From Tupaia tana (lineage: Eukaryota > Chordata > Mammalia > Scandentia > Tupaiidae), in NCBI GenBank assembly GCA_026018925.1, contig JAKSZU010000016.1, positions 27,246,877 to 27,310,876 on the forward strand: a stretch of 64,000 nucleotides of DNA. Direction: 5' to 3'. Shown here in pieces: positions 1 to 10,862 of this stretch (position 1 is the stretch's first letter; each line of letters begins with the position of its first letter). The notes beneath the pieces are model-generated. The model ran no database searches. It was not told the DNA's origin and was given only the letters and a program-made list of their open reading frames with translations. Position numbers and translations under genes: made by a program.

Positions 1-59
1 AACTGTTGTTGGCCATGTAGGAGTACAGTGATGTAACTGCTATGCCATCAGCTGGTCCC
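1..59 (-). mobile_element. SINE-A/B head, cut by the window edge
   Basis: Reverse-strand tRNA-like head. The reverse complement begins GGGACCAGCTGATGGCATAG and runs through a decayed B box. The body lies outside the window. Confidence 0.75.
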
Positions 60-75
60 ACCATTTGATTTCTTA

Positions 76-104
76 ATAGAGGTGCCCTATGGAGGCACCT
101 CTAT
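76..104. repeat. Perfect 11-bp inverted repeat
   Basis: ATAGAGGTGCC (76-86) and GGCACCTCTAT (94-104) are exact reverse complements around a 7-nt loop. It lies in otherwise unassigned sequence just outside the SINE head. Sequence 105-398 holds nothing else I can identify. Confidence 0.9.
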
Positions 105-398
105 CGGGCACAGAAGCCCTATGGAGATCTGACATAGGCGCAGCGCATCCTGGAATGACGGAACACTCCTTTCTGTAGGGAACTGTAATTTTTTCACATG
201 ATGATGCTTTTTCTCCTTTCACAGAGAGTGAGCTTCTACTGAGAGATCGTCCAGGTGTGAAATTGACAGTGATGCCTCCTGTGGCCCCCTCCCCTCTCTG
301 CTTCAGTCTTCTCATCAGTAAATAGCTATGTTTAGTGGGCGAGAAACTGGGTTCTAATTCTCATGGCCAAGTTGTCCTGTAGCTCAGCCTTCCCACCT

Positions 399-715
399 AT
401 TATGAGAGGAATGTTTGTGCCCGCCTCCCAAATTCATATGTCAAAACCCTAACCCCTGACGTGGTTTTGGGGTCTTTGGGAAGTTATTGACGTTGGATGA
501 TACCAAAAGGGTAGGTCTCCCATGACAGGATGAGTGTCCTTATAAAAACAGACACCAGAGCCCTGTTCCTGTTCATCACACAAAGACACAGAGAGAGGCT
601 GTCTGCAAACCAGGAAGAGGACCTGAATCAGATGGCCCTTTCATCTTGGACTTCCAGTCAAGAGAGAAATAAATGCCTGTTGTTTAAGCCACCCAGTTAT
701 GGTTTTCTGTCACTC
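399..715 (+). mobile_element. MaLR-type solo LTR (MST/MLT1-like)
   Basis: It shows the diagnostic series CCCAAATTCATATGTC, CCTAACCCCTGACGTG, GTGTCCTTATAAAA, GACACAGAGAGAGG, then TTGTTTAAGCCACCCAGT near the end. This is the layout of MaLR LTRs as remembered. No internal ERV coding sequence is attached, so it is a solo LTR. The subfamily is not assigned. Confidence 0.75.
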
Positions 716-881
716 TGTGTACATCTCCATGGCACCTATTGAGGCTGTCTTTGTGTTATGTGTGTACCTAGCCCCTGCCTTTTACCTGACTATAAGTTCT
801 CTGGGCACAGGGCTGCATCTTAACATCTCTGATCTGCCACAGTGACCCCTGCAGCATCTGCTTCAAGAAATATCAGTTCTT

Positions 882-1082
882 GGGGCCAGCAGGTGGCATG
901 GTGGTTAAGGGTACTGGACTTGCACATAGCCAACCACGGTTTGCATCCCAGACCTGGTGGCTTGCTTTCTCACTTTCTTCCTCTCTCTCTCTCTCTCACT
1001 CTGTCCCTCTCTGGTTAAAATAAAATAAAATAAAATAAACATAAAGTAAATAAAGTTAAATAATTTAAAAAGGAAAGAAAAT
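882..1082 (+). mobile_element. SINE-B copy with 14-bp target duplication
   Basis: The head GGGGCCAGCAGGTGGCATGG is followed by a B-box-like GGTTTGCATCC, GGTGGCTTGCTTTCTC, a CT tract and an AAATAAAGTTAAATAA tail. The flank AAATATCAGTTCTT occurs at 868-881 and again at 1083-1096. The duplication proves retroposition and sets the element limits. Confidence 0.93.
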
Positions 1083-1096
1083 AAATATCAGTTCTT

Positions 1097-3028
1097 ACTG
1101 GTTCTGGGGAATTTCAGCCAAAAAAGCATGGAACTTCCTTAGAGTGGCTTCTGAGTTTCTTGGTAAAATTCTTAAAATATCCTTTACATCTGCTGTGTCT
1201 CTGTACCTGGCACAGTGGCAGATGCTCAGTAGATAGGTACTGACAAAGCACACAAACTGGCAGATAAACTCCCTTTGCCCTTCAAAAGTAGCAATGAACA
1301 AAGCTAACAGAGGAACAGCCTAAATGTATGCTGAACTCATTTCCCACACAAAAAACTGGAGAAACTCAATCTCATGGTGGAATACACAGAGTATTTGAAA
1401 TGAGGACTGTCCAAGAAAGAAGTGCTACCTTTATGAGAAATATACGTTTATATAGAAAGATTTGGTAGAATTGATTTTAGACCAAGTTACTTTTCATGGT
1501 GTATTGAAAAACCAATATTCCATAATCCTCATGGTCAGTGTTCCCTCAGTGCTAAACTAGCACTATTGTGTCCGCAGGAACTGGTGGACGTAGATGGAGC
1601 AGGTATTTAGATCTGTTAGAAAAGACCAAAGCAGTGTGAGGCACCTGACTCAAGGCCGTAATGTCTCTCCCTGCCCCTCATCAACTGGGAATACGGTGAC
1701 ATTCACTTAGTCTTAAGAAAGCAAAGATTGCTTTGCATGGCGTTGTTTTCTAGAAAAAGATTAGCTAGCAGTACCAAATGTAGCTAGTACTCTGTGAAGA
1801 GGGGAGTGATTATAGGATCTCCACACCCTGAAAAAGAAAAATATAAGTGAAAACACAACATAAACTAGTCTGCAAACTCCAAAAGGCAGGGAGGAAGGGA
1901 ACTTGTCAGAGCTCTTTACCAAGAAGGAACTCTCATGCATCTGTATCTATCAACCAGAAATCTTGCTCATCTGTCCTACAGGGACCGCATTTGTTTCCCT
2001 TTAAATGCAGGCCTTCTGAAGCATGGAACTTGGCACAGTGTGTTTCCTCCCTGGCCCTGCAGGGGGCACCTCTGTTCCAGTCCACTCTGACCTGCCTGTT
2101 GTAAATAGCTAAATCTTGAATTCCTCAGAAGCATTAAATACCTGCCACATGTCCTGTGACTAAATAGGCAGTTTTTTGTTTTGCTTTTAGCCCAAAGCCA
2201 ACTGCTTCTGAAATCACAGGGCCAAAGATTTTAGTAAGCTGAAATTAATACAAAGAGTCAGAGGGAATAAAATGAAAGAGGACAGGCATTCATGATTGGG
2301 AGTTCTATCCAACAAGTTTATGTAGGGGAGGAACCTGATTTCAGGATGAAACAGATAAGCAACATTTACAAAAGCAGTCTACCTACCAGAAAATACCCAT
2401 GGTACAGCCTGAACAAGCTGATTGACGAACGTTGAACACAGAAGAGTATGACTTTTTGTATGCTGAGTGTGCATGGGATATCTTGGTGTACACTTGGGGA
2501 TAAGGATCCCTGGTGGGTTTTTTCTGTCCTGGGTGTCTTTGTTTGTATCCTAGAGGTACTACTGTGTGATCAGTTATGCGCTTTTGGTGGAATACAGTGT
2601 TCTTTATAAGCTCTCTTTCTACCTGGGACCAAAAGTATTGCATTTCTACTCATAAATGTTGAATCCCATTCTAGGTAGCAACAGGAAGGCCATGAATGAT
2701 TCTACCCACAATGGGCAGGATCTAAGTTTCAAAGAAATCTGCATAGCTGGCTCCCCAAATACCATCCAGAGAACTAACAGCTTTGATGTGCAACATTGGG
2801 AGCTATGACCCTGTATCAAAAGTACTTGTTTGCTTCTCTCTCCCACTACTCTGTGAGTGCTTTACTTTTTGTCCTTCTATAATCTCTCATAGTTATAATA
2901 GATGCTCAATAAATATGGATGGCATGAACTACCAAAAGTTTAGCTCCACACTATTATTTACAGCATAAATCAGTACTATTCCATCTGGACCCAACCACTG
3001 TACCTATCTATAGAAATATACCTTGAGG
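1097..3028. other. Non-coding stretch without clear repeats
   Basis: No exon, RNA gene or clear element was recognised. Two short spots, 1204-1240 (CCTGGCACAGTGGCAGATGCTC) and 2888-2925 (ATGCTCAATAAATATGGATG), resemble the 3' end of L2/MIR but are too short to call firmly. Confidence 0.5.

Positions 3029-3066
<38 letters not shown>
3029..3066. repeat. T26-A12 homopolymer junction
   Basis: An uninterrupted run of 26 T is followed directly by 12 A, directly before a MIR fragment. It may be an abutting or inverted pair of retroposon tails. Confidence 0.85.
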
Positions 3067-3073
3067 CATTTTA

Positions 3074-3205
3074 AAAACATTTTAAAGAGGAGGAACTGAG
3101 GCAAAGAGAAGTTAAGGAATCTGTTCAAAGTCACACAGTAAGTTGCAGAGTCAGGATGCAAACCTGGTTCTCTGAATCCTTGTACTGCCTCCCTCTACTG
3201 TGTAG
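3074..3205 (-). mobile_element. MIR SINE fragment
   Basis: GAGGAACTGAGGCAAAGAGA, GTCACACAGTAAGTTGCAGAG and GGATGCAAACCTGGTTCTCTG are in MIR reverse-strand order. It is a diverged ancient copy without target duplications. Confidence 0.8.
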
Positions 3206-3419
3206 GTGTCTGATTCTCTTCATGGCAAGCCTTAAGCAGCACTCACACTAATACCAGTAACTTCCTGCTGTGAGGTAGGGGTAGAAAAGTCTTAGCTAAT
3301 TTGGCCTGACTCATCCTTATCAGTAGCTGAGCATCAGTGATGGTCTTGCGCATACATCATTATCCTTTAGGGAAGTTTCCAGCCCTTTGGCTGGGAATTC
3401 CTGCTGCTCTTGGACTTGA

Positions 3420-3420
<1 letters not shown>

Positions 3421-3452
<32 letters not shown>

Positions 3453-3511
3453 TTGGAGAGGTGTTTGCTATAGGGTGTGCAGCGGAAGGACATTACGCCA
3501 ACTGCTTGTCC
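3421..3511 (-). mobile_element. SINE-A copy with large internal deletion
   Basis: Read on the minus strand, the head GGACAAGCAGTTGGCGTAATG joins almost directly to the 3' end GCACACCCTATAGCAAACACC and an A-rich tail. Nearly all of the body is missing. Flanks CTGCTCTTGGACTT and CTGCTCTTAGACTT form a target duplication, so the short form was inserted as such or shrank afterwards. Confidence 0.8.
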
Positions 3512-3553
3512 TGCTCTTAGACTTTTCAAGAGCTTGTTAAAGATCCTGTTCTT

Positions 3554-3926
3554 GGGACCAGCAGTTAGTGTAATGGCTATGTCGCTGGACTCCCATGTAG
3601 TCGACCGCGGTTCGTGTCCCGGACGCGGTGGCTTAAAACTCACCCCGGGTGGGAACCAGCAGTTAGCGTAATGGCTATGTCGCTGGACTCCCATGTAGTC
3701 GACCGCGGTTTCCGTCCCGGACCCGGTGGCTTAAAACTCACGCCGGGCACATTTGCGTGCGTGCCCAAGATCCCGAGAGGAGAACGGAGGAGAAGGGATT
3801 GCGGCATGGCCATCCCCCCTGGGGGGTGATTTCTCGCTTTCTGTCTCCTGTCTCTCTCTGTCTGGCGAGCGCACGTGCCCTATAGCAAAAACCTCTCCAA
3901 AAACCTCTCAAAAAAAAAAAAAAAAA
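3554..3926 (+). mobile_element. SINE-A copy with duplicated tRNA-like head
   Basis: The head runs from 3554 (GGGACCAGCAGTTAGTGTAA) through ACTCACCCCGGGTG, then restarts at 3651 as GGAACCAGCAGTTAGCGTAA. It then continues into the normal body: C6-T-G6 near 3816, CCCTATAGCAAAAACCTC and an A17 tail. Both heads retain A-box-like TAGYGTAATGG, and B-box-like GGTTCGTGTCC or GGTTTCCGTCC. Imperfect duplications (ATCCTGTTCTT and ATCCTATTCTCTT) bracket the whole dimer. Confidence 0.9.
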
Positions 3927-4046
3927 TCCTATTCTCTTATTATATAAAACTATAATGACAAGTTCTGTTAGTAGGTGATACTAGCTGCTAGGATAGATAA
4001 ACCCCCAAATGTTTAATGGCTCAAATGTAATAGAAATGTAATTCTT

Positions 4047-4257
4047 GGACCGGCCATGGTGGCACAGAGAGAATACAATATTGCAGTTCTCTAGGACATG
4101 GGAAGGTCCCAAGTCCGTGTCCTGGAGTCTCCCTATGCATACTGAACATGAGTGTGCATGCCTGTGATCCTGGATGGGATGGGCTACAGTTTGAAGATCC
4201 TGTTAGGAACGTGTGCCTATTTCTCTCTTGCAAGAAATAAATAAACTTTTTTTTAAG
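4047..4257 (+). mobile_element. SINE-C copy
   Basis: A diverged tRNA-like head (GGACCGGCCATGGTGGCACAG, then AGGTCCCAAGTCCGTGTCC) is followed by GCATGCCTGTGATCCTGGATG and a CTCTCTTGCAAGAAATAAAT 3' end. SINE-A sequence begins immediately inside its tail. Confidence 0.75.
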
Positions 4258-4259
4258 AG

Positions 4260-4540
4260 AAGTTTTTTGGGTTTTTTTTTTGTCTGTTTTTTTGTTTGTT
4301 TGTTTGTTTGTTTTTTTGCTACAGGGCACATGTGCTCAATGAAGAGACAGAAAGACAGAAAGTAAGAAAGCACCTCCCAAGGGGGATGGCCACACCACAA
4401 TCCCTTCTTTTCCATTCTCCTCTCAGGATTTTGGGCACACATGTACATGTGCCCAGCATGAGCCTCTGGGTCTGGGACTTAAACCATGGTCGGCCATGCG
4501 GAGTCCAGCAATGTAGCCATTATGCCATCTGCTGGTCCCT
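4260..4540 (-). mobile_element. SINE-A copy nested in a SINE-C tail
   Basis: It reads on the minus strand from GGGACCAGCAGATGGCATAA (near 4540) through CCACAATCCC and GGGCACATGTGCC signals to a T/G-rich complement of the A tail at 4260-4318. The remnant of the host tail and AAATATAATTCTTG at 4571 pair with the AAATGTAATTCTTG preceding 4047. Confidence 0.85.
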
Positions 4541-4741
4541 AAATTTGTTTATTTATTTATTTTTTTAAAGAAATATAATTCTTGTTTACACAAAAGTCAT
4601 GTGTTCCTAATCAGTGCTGTCCTCCCAGAAGTGATTTGAGCCCCTGGAATCATTCCTTCTGGGTACCCTTCCTTCAATGGGAAGTTATCTTCCACCAATT
4701 CAGCAGAAGGAGAGAAAGCACAAGCGATTTTACACAGAGGT

Positions 4742-5016
4742 TATTTTATTTTATTTATTTATTTTTTGGGTGTGTGTGTGTGCTCACTGAAAAGAGAGAG
4801 AGACATGCAGAGAGAGACAGGGAAAGTGAGAAATCACCCCTGGTGGGGATGACCATACCACAATTACTACTCTTCCACTCTCCTCTCAGGATCACGGGCA
4901 TGCATGCACACACACACGCCTGGCGTGATTTTTCAAGCTGTGGGTCCGAGACTAGAACTGTAAAATTGGCCATGTAGGATCCAGCTGCTTTAACTCGCAT
5001 GCCACCTACTGGCCCT
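4742..5016 (-). mobile_element. SINE-A copy with GT expansion
   Basis: The minus-strand head CAGGGCCAGTAGGTGGCATG ends at 5016, and the body and A/T tail lie leftward. A (TG)n stretch at 4770-4782 replaces part of the 3' end. Flanks CACAGAGGTTATT and CACAAGAGGTATT look like a decayed target duplication. Confidence 0.85.
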
Positions 5017-5510
5017 GCACAAGAGGTATTAATAAGCCATACCTGAAAGTGTCCCTTCTACTCCAATTTCACTGGCCCAAACACAGCATGCGACTGATCT
5101 AGCTGCAGGGACAGGAAATGCAGTCTAGCTCTGACCCAGAAAGGAAAGGAAATGGGTTTGATGACAGCCTGCCAGCCTCTGCCACACAGGCTAATCTTAG
5201 AATCAACAGAAGATACGATCAATAAAAGAATTTCTAGTTCCTACCTTATTTCAGTACATCAAGTTTCCTTTTTTCTCTTGTCAAGGTAGAAAACTATGAC
5301 ACTGGAACTTTCAAGTTTTTCATTTTCCATAAACTGATCAATATTGATGTTCACCAATTCTTTCCAGGCAATATATGCGCAATGTATGAGACTTAAAATA
5401 AAAACAAGCAAGAACTTGGAGCTCCATGATTTCTAATATGTTCCTGGAAGGAAGGATGGTGGATTGGAGGCTACCCTCTGGGCTTCTTCTTTACTCCCCC
5501 TGCCCCCAGC

Positions 5511-5752
5511 TTATTTATTTATTTCTTCCCGAATAAGAGAGACAGAGAGAAAGAAAGACATCACCCTTAACAGGGTACTGATGCCAAGACTACTTCCCCA
5601 CCTTCCCAGCCTTCAGCCAGCCCAGGAACACGAGCAACCACGTGCCCGGAACAGTCAGTGAGGCTTCTGGACTTGAACTGGGATCCTTTCCTCCTTTCCA
5701 TGTGGGATTGCCTCACAGTGTTACATTTTACTGCTATGCCGCCCACTCTGGT
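5511..5752 (-). mobile_element. SINE-C copy
   Basis: Order on the forward strand is TTATTTATTTATTTCTTCC, AGAGAGACAGAGAGAAAG, a degraded body, GGACTTGAACTGGGATCC (B-box side), then TTACTGCTATGCCGCCCACTC (A-box side). The element is therefore reversed. Confidence 0.75.
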
Positions 5753-5756
5753 TCTC

Positions 5757-6939
5757 TCTCTCACCGGATCCCAGGTTTCTCAGCATACCTTAAGACTCTC
5801 AGGCAGACAAGTTTGAAAACTACTAGTTGAGTCACACCAACTACTATAAAGAGCTGTGGACAGACTGATAAATAACTCTGTGCTGTTACCCCAGGAGTAA
5901 GTATTTCTACATCTACCTCTGAAACAGTTTTTCCATTAGTAGCAACTATACACCACTGATAAATCTTCTACAAATATTTACTGCTGAATGAAAAAATGAA
6001 TACATCTCCGTTCCTGTAAGCAAATCACCTTTCTATGTGACACTGGCGTCTCTGAGGCATATGCTCAGAAAAGCCCATAAGCATTGGGACTAATCACCAC
6101 AAACCAAATTCTATACCACCTTCTGCTACAGAAAACAGATGCTATCACAGAAAACCTGAAATTAGGATTATAGATATTGTCCTTCTCCCAGTCCCTGTAA
6201 CTGACCAAATCAAATCACTGAGTAAGATCCCAAATTAGTCCATGTCTTAAATTAAGCATTGAGTGACTGGCAATACAAGGCAGCTAAGAAATCTGATGAA
6301 GACATTCCAGTAATTCATAAACCCTTATAAGGAGTTAGCTGCCCTTCAATGGTTTATCTTTAGGAAGACACATGTATTCTAATTTTAGAAGACAAAGCTT
6401 CATTGTACTAATTTGTTTCAATGTTTCTTGCTTTCAAATGACAAAAGGAACAATGATGCTATCATGTTCATGCTTTTTATCTTCAACACCTTCCAAGGTG
6501 GGACACAAGTAGTTAATGAATAGCTGTGAAAGGAAGAAAGAAACAAACCAATGAAGGAAGAGAGGGAGAGAGGAGATCATTTTGTGATATAATCTGAAAT
6601 ACTATACTCTTAAAGCCAAATTGAATTTTCACAAGAAGATTGTGACATGAGATGAGAAGCTATCTCTTTGTCCTTGTGCCATAAATAAAATGAAAGTGAA
6701 CCCAAGTCCTGCAGACAGTAGATTCCCTAGGCCTGGGTTTATATATCAAAAATCCCCTAAGAAGAACAAAGAGATCTAGGGATTAGAGACCAGTCTTCTT
6801 CACTAATAACTAAAGAGCTACCAGCCTTGAATAATTTATATTTCTCTGGGGCTCTTTGAGTATTTTCAAATGAAAATGACACTTCCCAGTCTTTCTCAAA
6901 GGGAGGCAGGTAGAAAGCCAGGAGAAAGGAGAGACTGTA
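5757..6939. other. Unassigned intronic stretch
   Basis: No repeat, exon or RNA gene was recognised. AT-rich, with only short chance ORFs. Confidence 0.5.
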
Positions 6940-7112
6940 GGGGACACCAGCAGGTGCCATGGTGGTTAAGGCACCAGACACGCCCACATGGCCGACCATG
7001 GTTCGAGTCCTGGACTTGGTGTCTTGCTTTCTCACTTTCCCTCTCACTCTCTTTCTCTGGCTAAATTAAAATAAATACATGAATAAATAAAATTAAACAA
7101 CTCTTTTTTAAA
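6940..7112 (+). mobile_element. SINE-B copy
   Basis: CACCAGCAGGTGCCATGGTG, then GGTTCGAGTCC (an intact B box), TGTCTTGCTTTCTCACTTTCC and an AATAAATAAAATTAAACAA tail. GAGAGACTGTA occurs on both sides as target duplication. Confidence 0.9.
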
Positions 7113-7115
7113 AAG

Positions 7116-9159
7116 GGAGAGACTGTAAATAGGCTGAGGATAACTGAAGGGTAGGCAATTTGGGATTATATTATAAAAAGACTCGATGAATGCAATCTAG
7201 TGCTCATTGCTCATGTCAATTTAAAATCTAGAAGTTGTTGCCTATTACATTTTTATTTCTGATTTTTAAAATGCATTATTGTGTGTGTTCCAAGTGTCAC
7301 TAAACTAAGTAACACAGTTGTCTGCTTTTGCATCTGGGATAAGACATCAGAGATAATCAATACCATTGCCCAGTAACAGGGGTTCACAGAGGGTGTAAAA
7401 GTGAATCAGTTAGACAGTATGACTAGCCTCACAAATGATCAAGGAAACAGATCCAGAAAATAATGAACATCTCTGTCACCAGGATAGCACACCCATCATG
7501 GAGCATCTCTTAAAACTAATGAGGAGAAATCATGTGTGCATCCGAAATGATGATTAATGAGTAGACTCAGGAAAGCCCATAGTATCCACTCACTGTGACC
7601 TTACACCTGCCGTGGCTTGAGGCATGTCCCTTAACTCCTCTCTGCAGACTCTTGGTGATATTATTTTATTTTTCACAAGTGCCCTATGGAAATATGACAA
7701 GCTTATAAATAAACACAAAAGCAATGACAAAGAAGGTAGCCTGTAAATATGATAACCAGAACTTCAAACAAAAAATTCTTAGCATCTACTCCACTTTCTT
7801 CAATTCTTTTCCTACTGACTTCCTGTCAAAAGCAATCTTTCCAAAGACATTTTCCAAGTGCTAAATATGCCTACAGTTTGCCAGCTAATGAAAAACAAAC
7901 AAAAAAATCAAATAAACAAAGTGATAAAATTCAACAGAAATATTTCAAAGCTGATTAGATCATAAATTCTAATAACTTCCCAAGGCATTAGGTAAGCAGA
8001 TATTTTCACGGAAGCTGCTGCAGAGAGGAAATTGAATCACCTAATACTCCAGCTTTGGAAGATGTTCAGTGACAGATTAAAAATCACAGGCCCGACTCTA
8101 CACCTCTGTGTGGACCTAAAGCACTATGCTTTTTTTCTTCTTGCAAAAATGTTTCTGAGTTAGCAGATGCTTAGCTTTGGGCTATAAGTCTCGATTCTAG
8201 ATATTTTTATTCCTGTAAGATTTAAGAAAGCATCCAAGTCTTTATATTCCTCATATTTTCATTTTCCCTCTGCAGACTATATTGCATTGCAAAGTCCTCT
8301 ATTTGTATGTTTGTTTGGAAAATGGCAAAGGGGTGGGGACAGCTGGTCCCTTCTGAAGCCACTGTCTCCCTGTCTTCCTTTACCAAGAAAAACAATAACA
8401 AAATCCTCCAGCGACTGCCTTAGCACTCCCCACATTATCTGGGCCAAGAATTTTCTCAGCTACAATGCATTCCATCTTTACAAACCTTCAACATCTCTCT
8501 CTCTCTCTCTTTCTTTTTTTTTACATTTTTAAAAAACTTTCCATTTATATAATTGTGGAGGCTTGAGGCTCCACGTGGGCTTTCCCAGAATCTCCACAAT
8601 CAAGTTCTCATCCAAGTTCTCATCCGCCCCCCATACAGGGTGACTCACCAGGGGGAAGGACTAAGAATGAGGAAAGAGGTGTCAGGCTTGGCCCTGGCTG
8701 CCACCTCCTGCAGCAGATGCAGGCTCCCTCCCGGCCACAGCTCAGGCCTGAGCATCGTGACGCTCTCTGGGCAATAACCGAACAGGGGTGCTGCTCAAGG
8801 GTGACCCCCTCCTTCCCACGGCTCCTCCCAGCTCACAGCTTCCCTCCAAGGTAAGGCATCTCAGCATCCTCTTTCACAGAGTCAGTCCTCTGAGGAGCCT
8901 CTGACTTTGACGTCTTTTAAAGCTACCCAGATATCCAGCCTCGAATATGAATCCTGGTTCAGCTCAAATCTGCGGTACAACTGTATCAAGCATTGTCCCC
9001 ACACGGCATACACAGGAGGCCCTGCTGACAATGTTGTTTGTCCCTGAGCACCTCACTCTCAGGAGCCTCTGTTCCAACCTGAGCTCATCGTATTGTTTCG
9101 TTACACCTCATGCACGCCAGACTGTCAGGATTCAGTGGTTTTACATCGTCAAGTACGCT
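7116..9159. other. Unassigned intronic stretch with a GC-richer patch
   Basis: No lineage SINE is present over 2 kb. The part 8550-8870 is richer in G+C than its surroundings and contains a 12-bp tandem duplication (CAAGTTCTCATC, 8604-8627). A short (TC)n lies at 8497-8512. No coding signal was recognised. Confidence 0.5.
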
Positions 9160-9290
9160 CATTGCCATCACTGCTTTTGATTCTTACAACACACGAGCAA
9201 GGCCAGGCAGGCACTAGCCTGTTTTACAGAGTGAAAGCTTGGCTCAGAGGCTATGGAACTGGCTCAAGGGGCCACAACTGGTACAAAGCA
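9160..9290 (-). mobile_element. Probable MIR fragment
   Basis: TTTGATTCTTACAACAC, then CTGTTTTACAGAGTGAAAGC, TTGGCTCAGAGGC and CTGGCTCAAGGGGCCACAAC are in MIR reverse-strand order but strongly diverged. Confidence 0.6.
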
Positions 9291-9514
9291 AAGCTTTTTA
9301 TACTCCTAAGTTCCGTATTGTCTAGGGTCTCTGACGAAAACTGCAAATAAGTTTCAAAACTAATCATCCCACAGGTTTTCTAATCAGTTAACCATATTCC
9401 TAAGTGGCAAAAAGAAAATGCCCTGGGTTACTGAGGGAAGTCACTCACCCCCTACCGCACTGGTTTGTGATGCCACTGACGTGCACCAGCCCGCCCAGCT
9501 TGGGCTTCTAAGGC

Positions 9515-9712
9515 TCCTTCCTTCCTTCCTTCCTTCCTTTCTTCCTTCCTTCCTCCCGCCCTCCCTCCCCTCCCTCCCTCCTTCCCTCCCTCTTTCTTTC
9601 TTTCTTTCTCTTTCTTTCTTTCTTTTCTATAGGGTATGTATGCTTACCAGAGAGAGAAACAGAGAGAGAGTGAGAAATCACTCCCCAATAACCTCCATGC
9701 CAGCTGCTGGTC
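9515..9712 (-). mobile_element. Internally deleted SINE-A copy with long CTTC/CCCT tail
   Basis: The minus-strand head GGACCAGCAGCTGGCATGG (9694-9712) joins a short body and the CCCTATAG end. The tail complement at 9515-9627 has expanded into mixed (CTTC)n, (CCCT)n and (CTTT)n. Flanks TTCTAAGGC and CTCTAAGGC suggest a target duplication. Confidence 0.8.
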
Positions 9713-10164
9713 CTCTAAGGCCTAGTTTTGACTGCAGTGTTTGGAACAGATGATGGGACACAACTTATTCCCTCCCACCTACCTGAGGGGTTAACTCTGC
9801 TCTGGGACCTTTGGTGGGAAGGAACTCATGCTGAGAAGTCTGTAGCATCCCTGTGGCCATTACCAGAGGACTTCAGCATCCCACCTGGAAACCAAGCTTA
9901 CACCAACTTTACTTCTGCAACACAGAGTTTAGAAAGAATGCACATCTACATGTCGAATATGGTTTTCAGTATGTACTATAATATTGATATGTTCCCTAAA
10001 CAGAATACTTGGGAGGTTAATACTCCACCAGGAATTCCCACATAGATGGAAAAGGTCAGAAAATTAACTTTGAAGGGTGCAGTGGAGATTGCATTTCAGC
10101 TTTTTAACTAGATGGCTTGGAAACTTCAGGACCCAACACATACTAGGAGTCATTTTTAAAAAGT

Positions 10165-10342
10165 CACCCATAGTGTGGTGGTTAAGGTGGCTGGATCCCA
10201 AATGGCCAACTGTGTAGTTTGAATACTGATCCTGGTGGCTTGAAAAACACTGTGCATGTGTGCATGTGTGCTCAAAAACCTGAAAGAAGGGAGAAATAGA
10301 GAAGGGACTGTGGTGTGACTATGCCCCGTGGAAGGATGCTTC

Positions 10343-10378
<36 letters not shown>

Positions 10379-10422
10379 GTCCAGCAAATTCCCGAACCTT
10401 CCAGCAAATTTAAAAAAAAAAA
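10165..10422 (+). mobile_element. Old SINE-A copy
   Basis: The head is degraded (CATAGTGTGGTGGTTAAGG). The body retains GTGTGCATGTGTGC, AGAAATAGAGAAGGGACTG and GTGACTATGCCCC. A (CT)n(TA)n tract lies at 10342-10376, ahead of an A tail. Confidence 0.75.
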
Positions 10423-10606
10423 TCATCCACATTTAATACCCAACAATATCCTAGACCAGGAAGAGCATCTCACCCATATAGTCACTAGCTAACTGTCTCA
10501 AAATGAAAAGAAGAAAATAAGCCACCTCCCCCCAAGGCTCTGATGTTTACACTGTCTTGGGAGTTAATATCTGTAAAATGAGTCAATGAAATTGGTGCTA
10601 TTCAAA

Positions 10607-10862
10607 AGGATAGGAAGGCTGGACAGCAGTGCAGCCATAAAACGCAGCACTCTGAGAAGTTGGGCCGGATGGGAAGGTCCCAGGTTCACATTCAGAGATC
10701 TCTGTGAGTATCCTGAGCACTCATGTGCCTATGATCTGGGACTGCCTGGGGCTAGGGATAGGTCATGGCAGTGGGACCCTGATGGGGGGGTCTCTCTCTC
10801 TCTCTCTCTCTCTCTCTGTCCAGTTCTCTCTCTGTCATGCGAGAAAATAATTTTTTAAAAAG
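10607..10862 (+). mobile_element. SINE-C copy (clearest example)
   Basis: The tRNA-like 5' part is GGCTGGACAGCAGTGCAGCC, then GGAAGGTCCCAGGTTCACAT, where AGGTTCACATTC occupies the B-box place. Next come GATCTGGGACTGCCTGGGGC, GGTCATGGCAGTGGGACCC, a (TC)n run and a CATGCGAGAAAATAA end. Other copies share this order but not the SINE-A body, so this is a separate family. Confidence 0.85.

Noticed and set aside
399-715. Complete endogenous retrovirus
   Set aside because: Only an LTR-type sequence is present. No gag, pol or env-like reading frames flank it or the LTR at 50067.
3320-3694. Repeated short proteins such as HSHYANCW or SLDSHVVDRG in many places
   Set aside because: These are the same SINE-A head and body translated in different frames, not a protein family.
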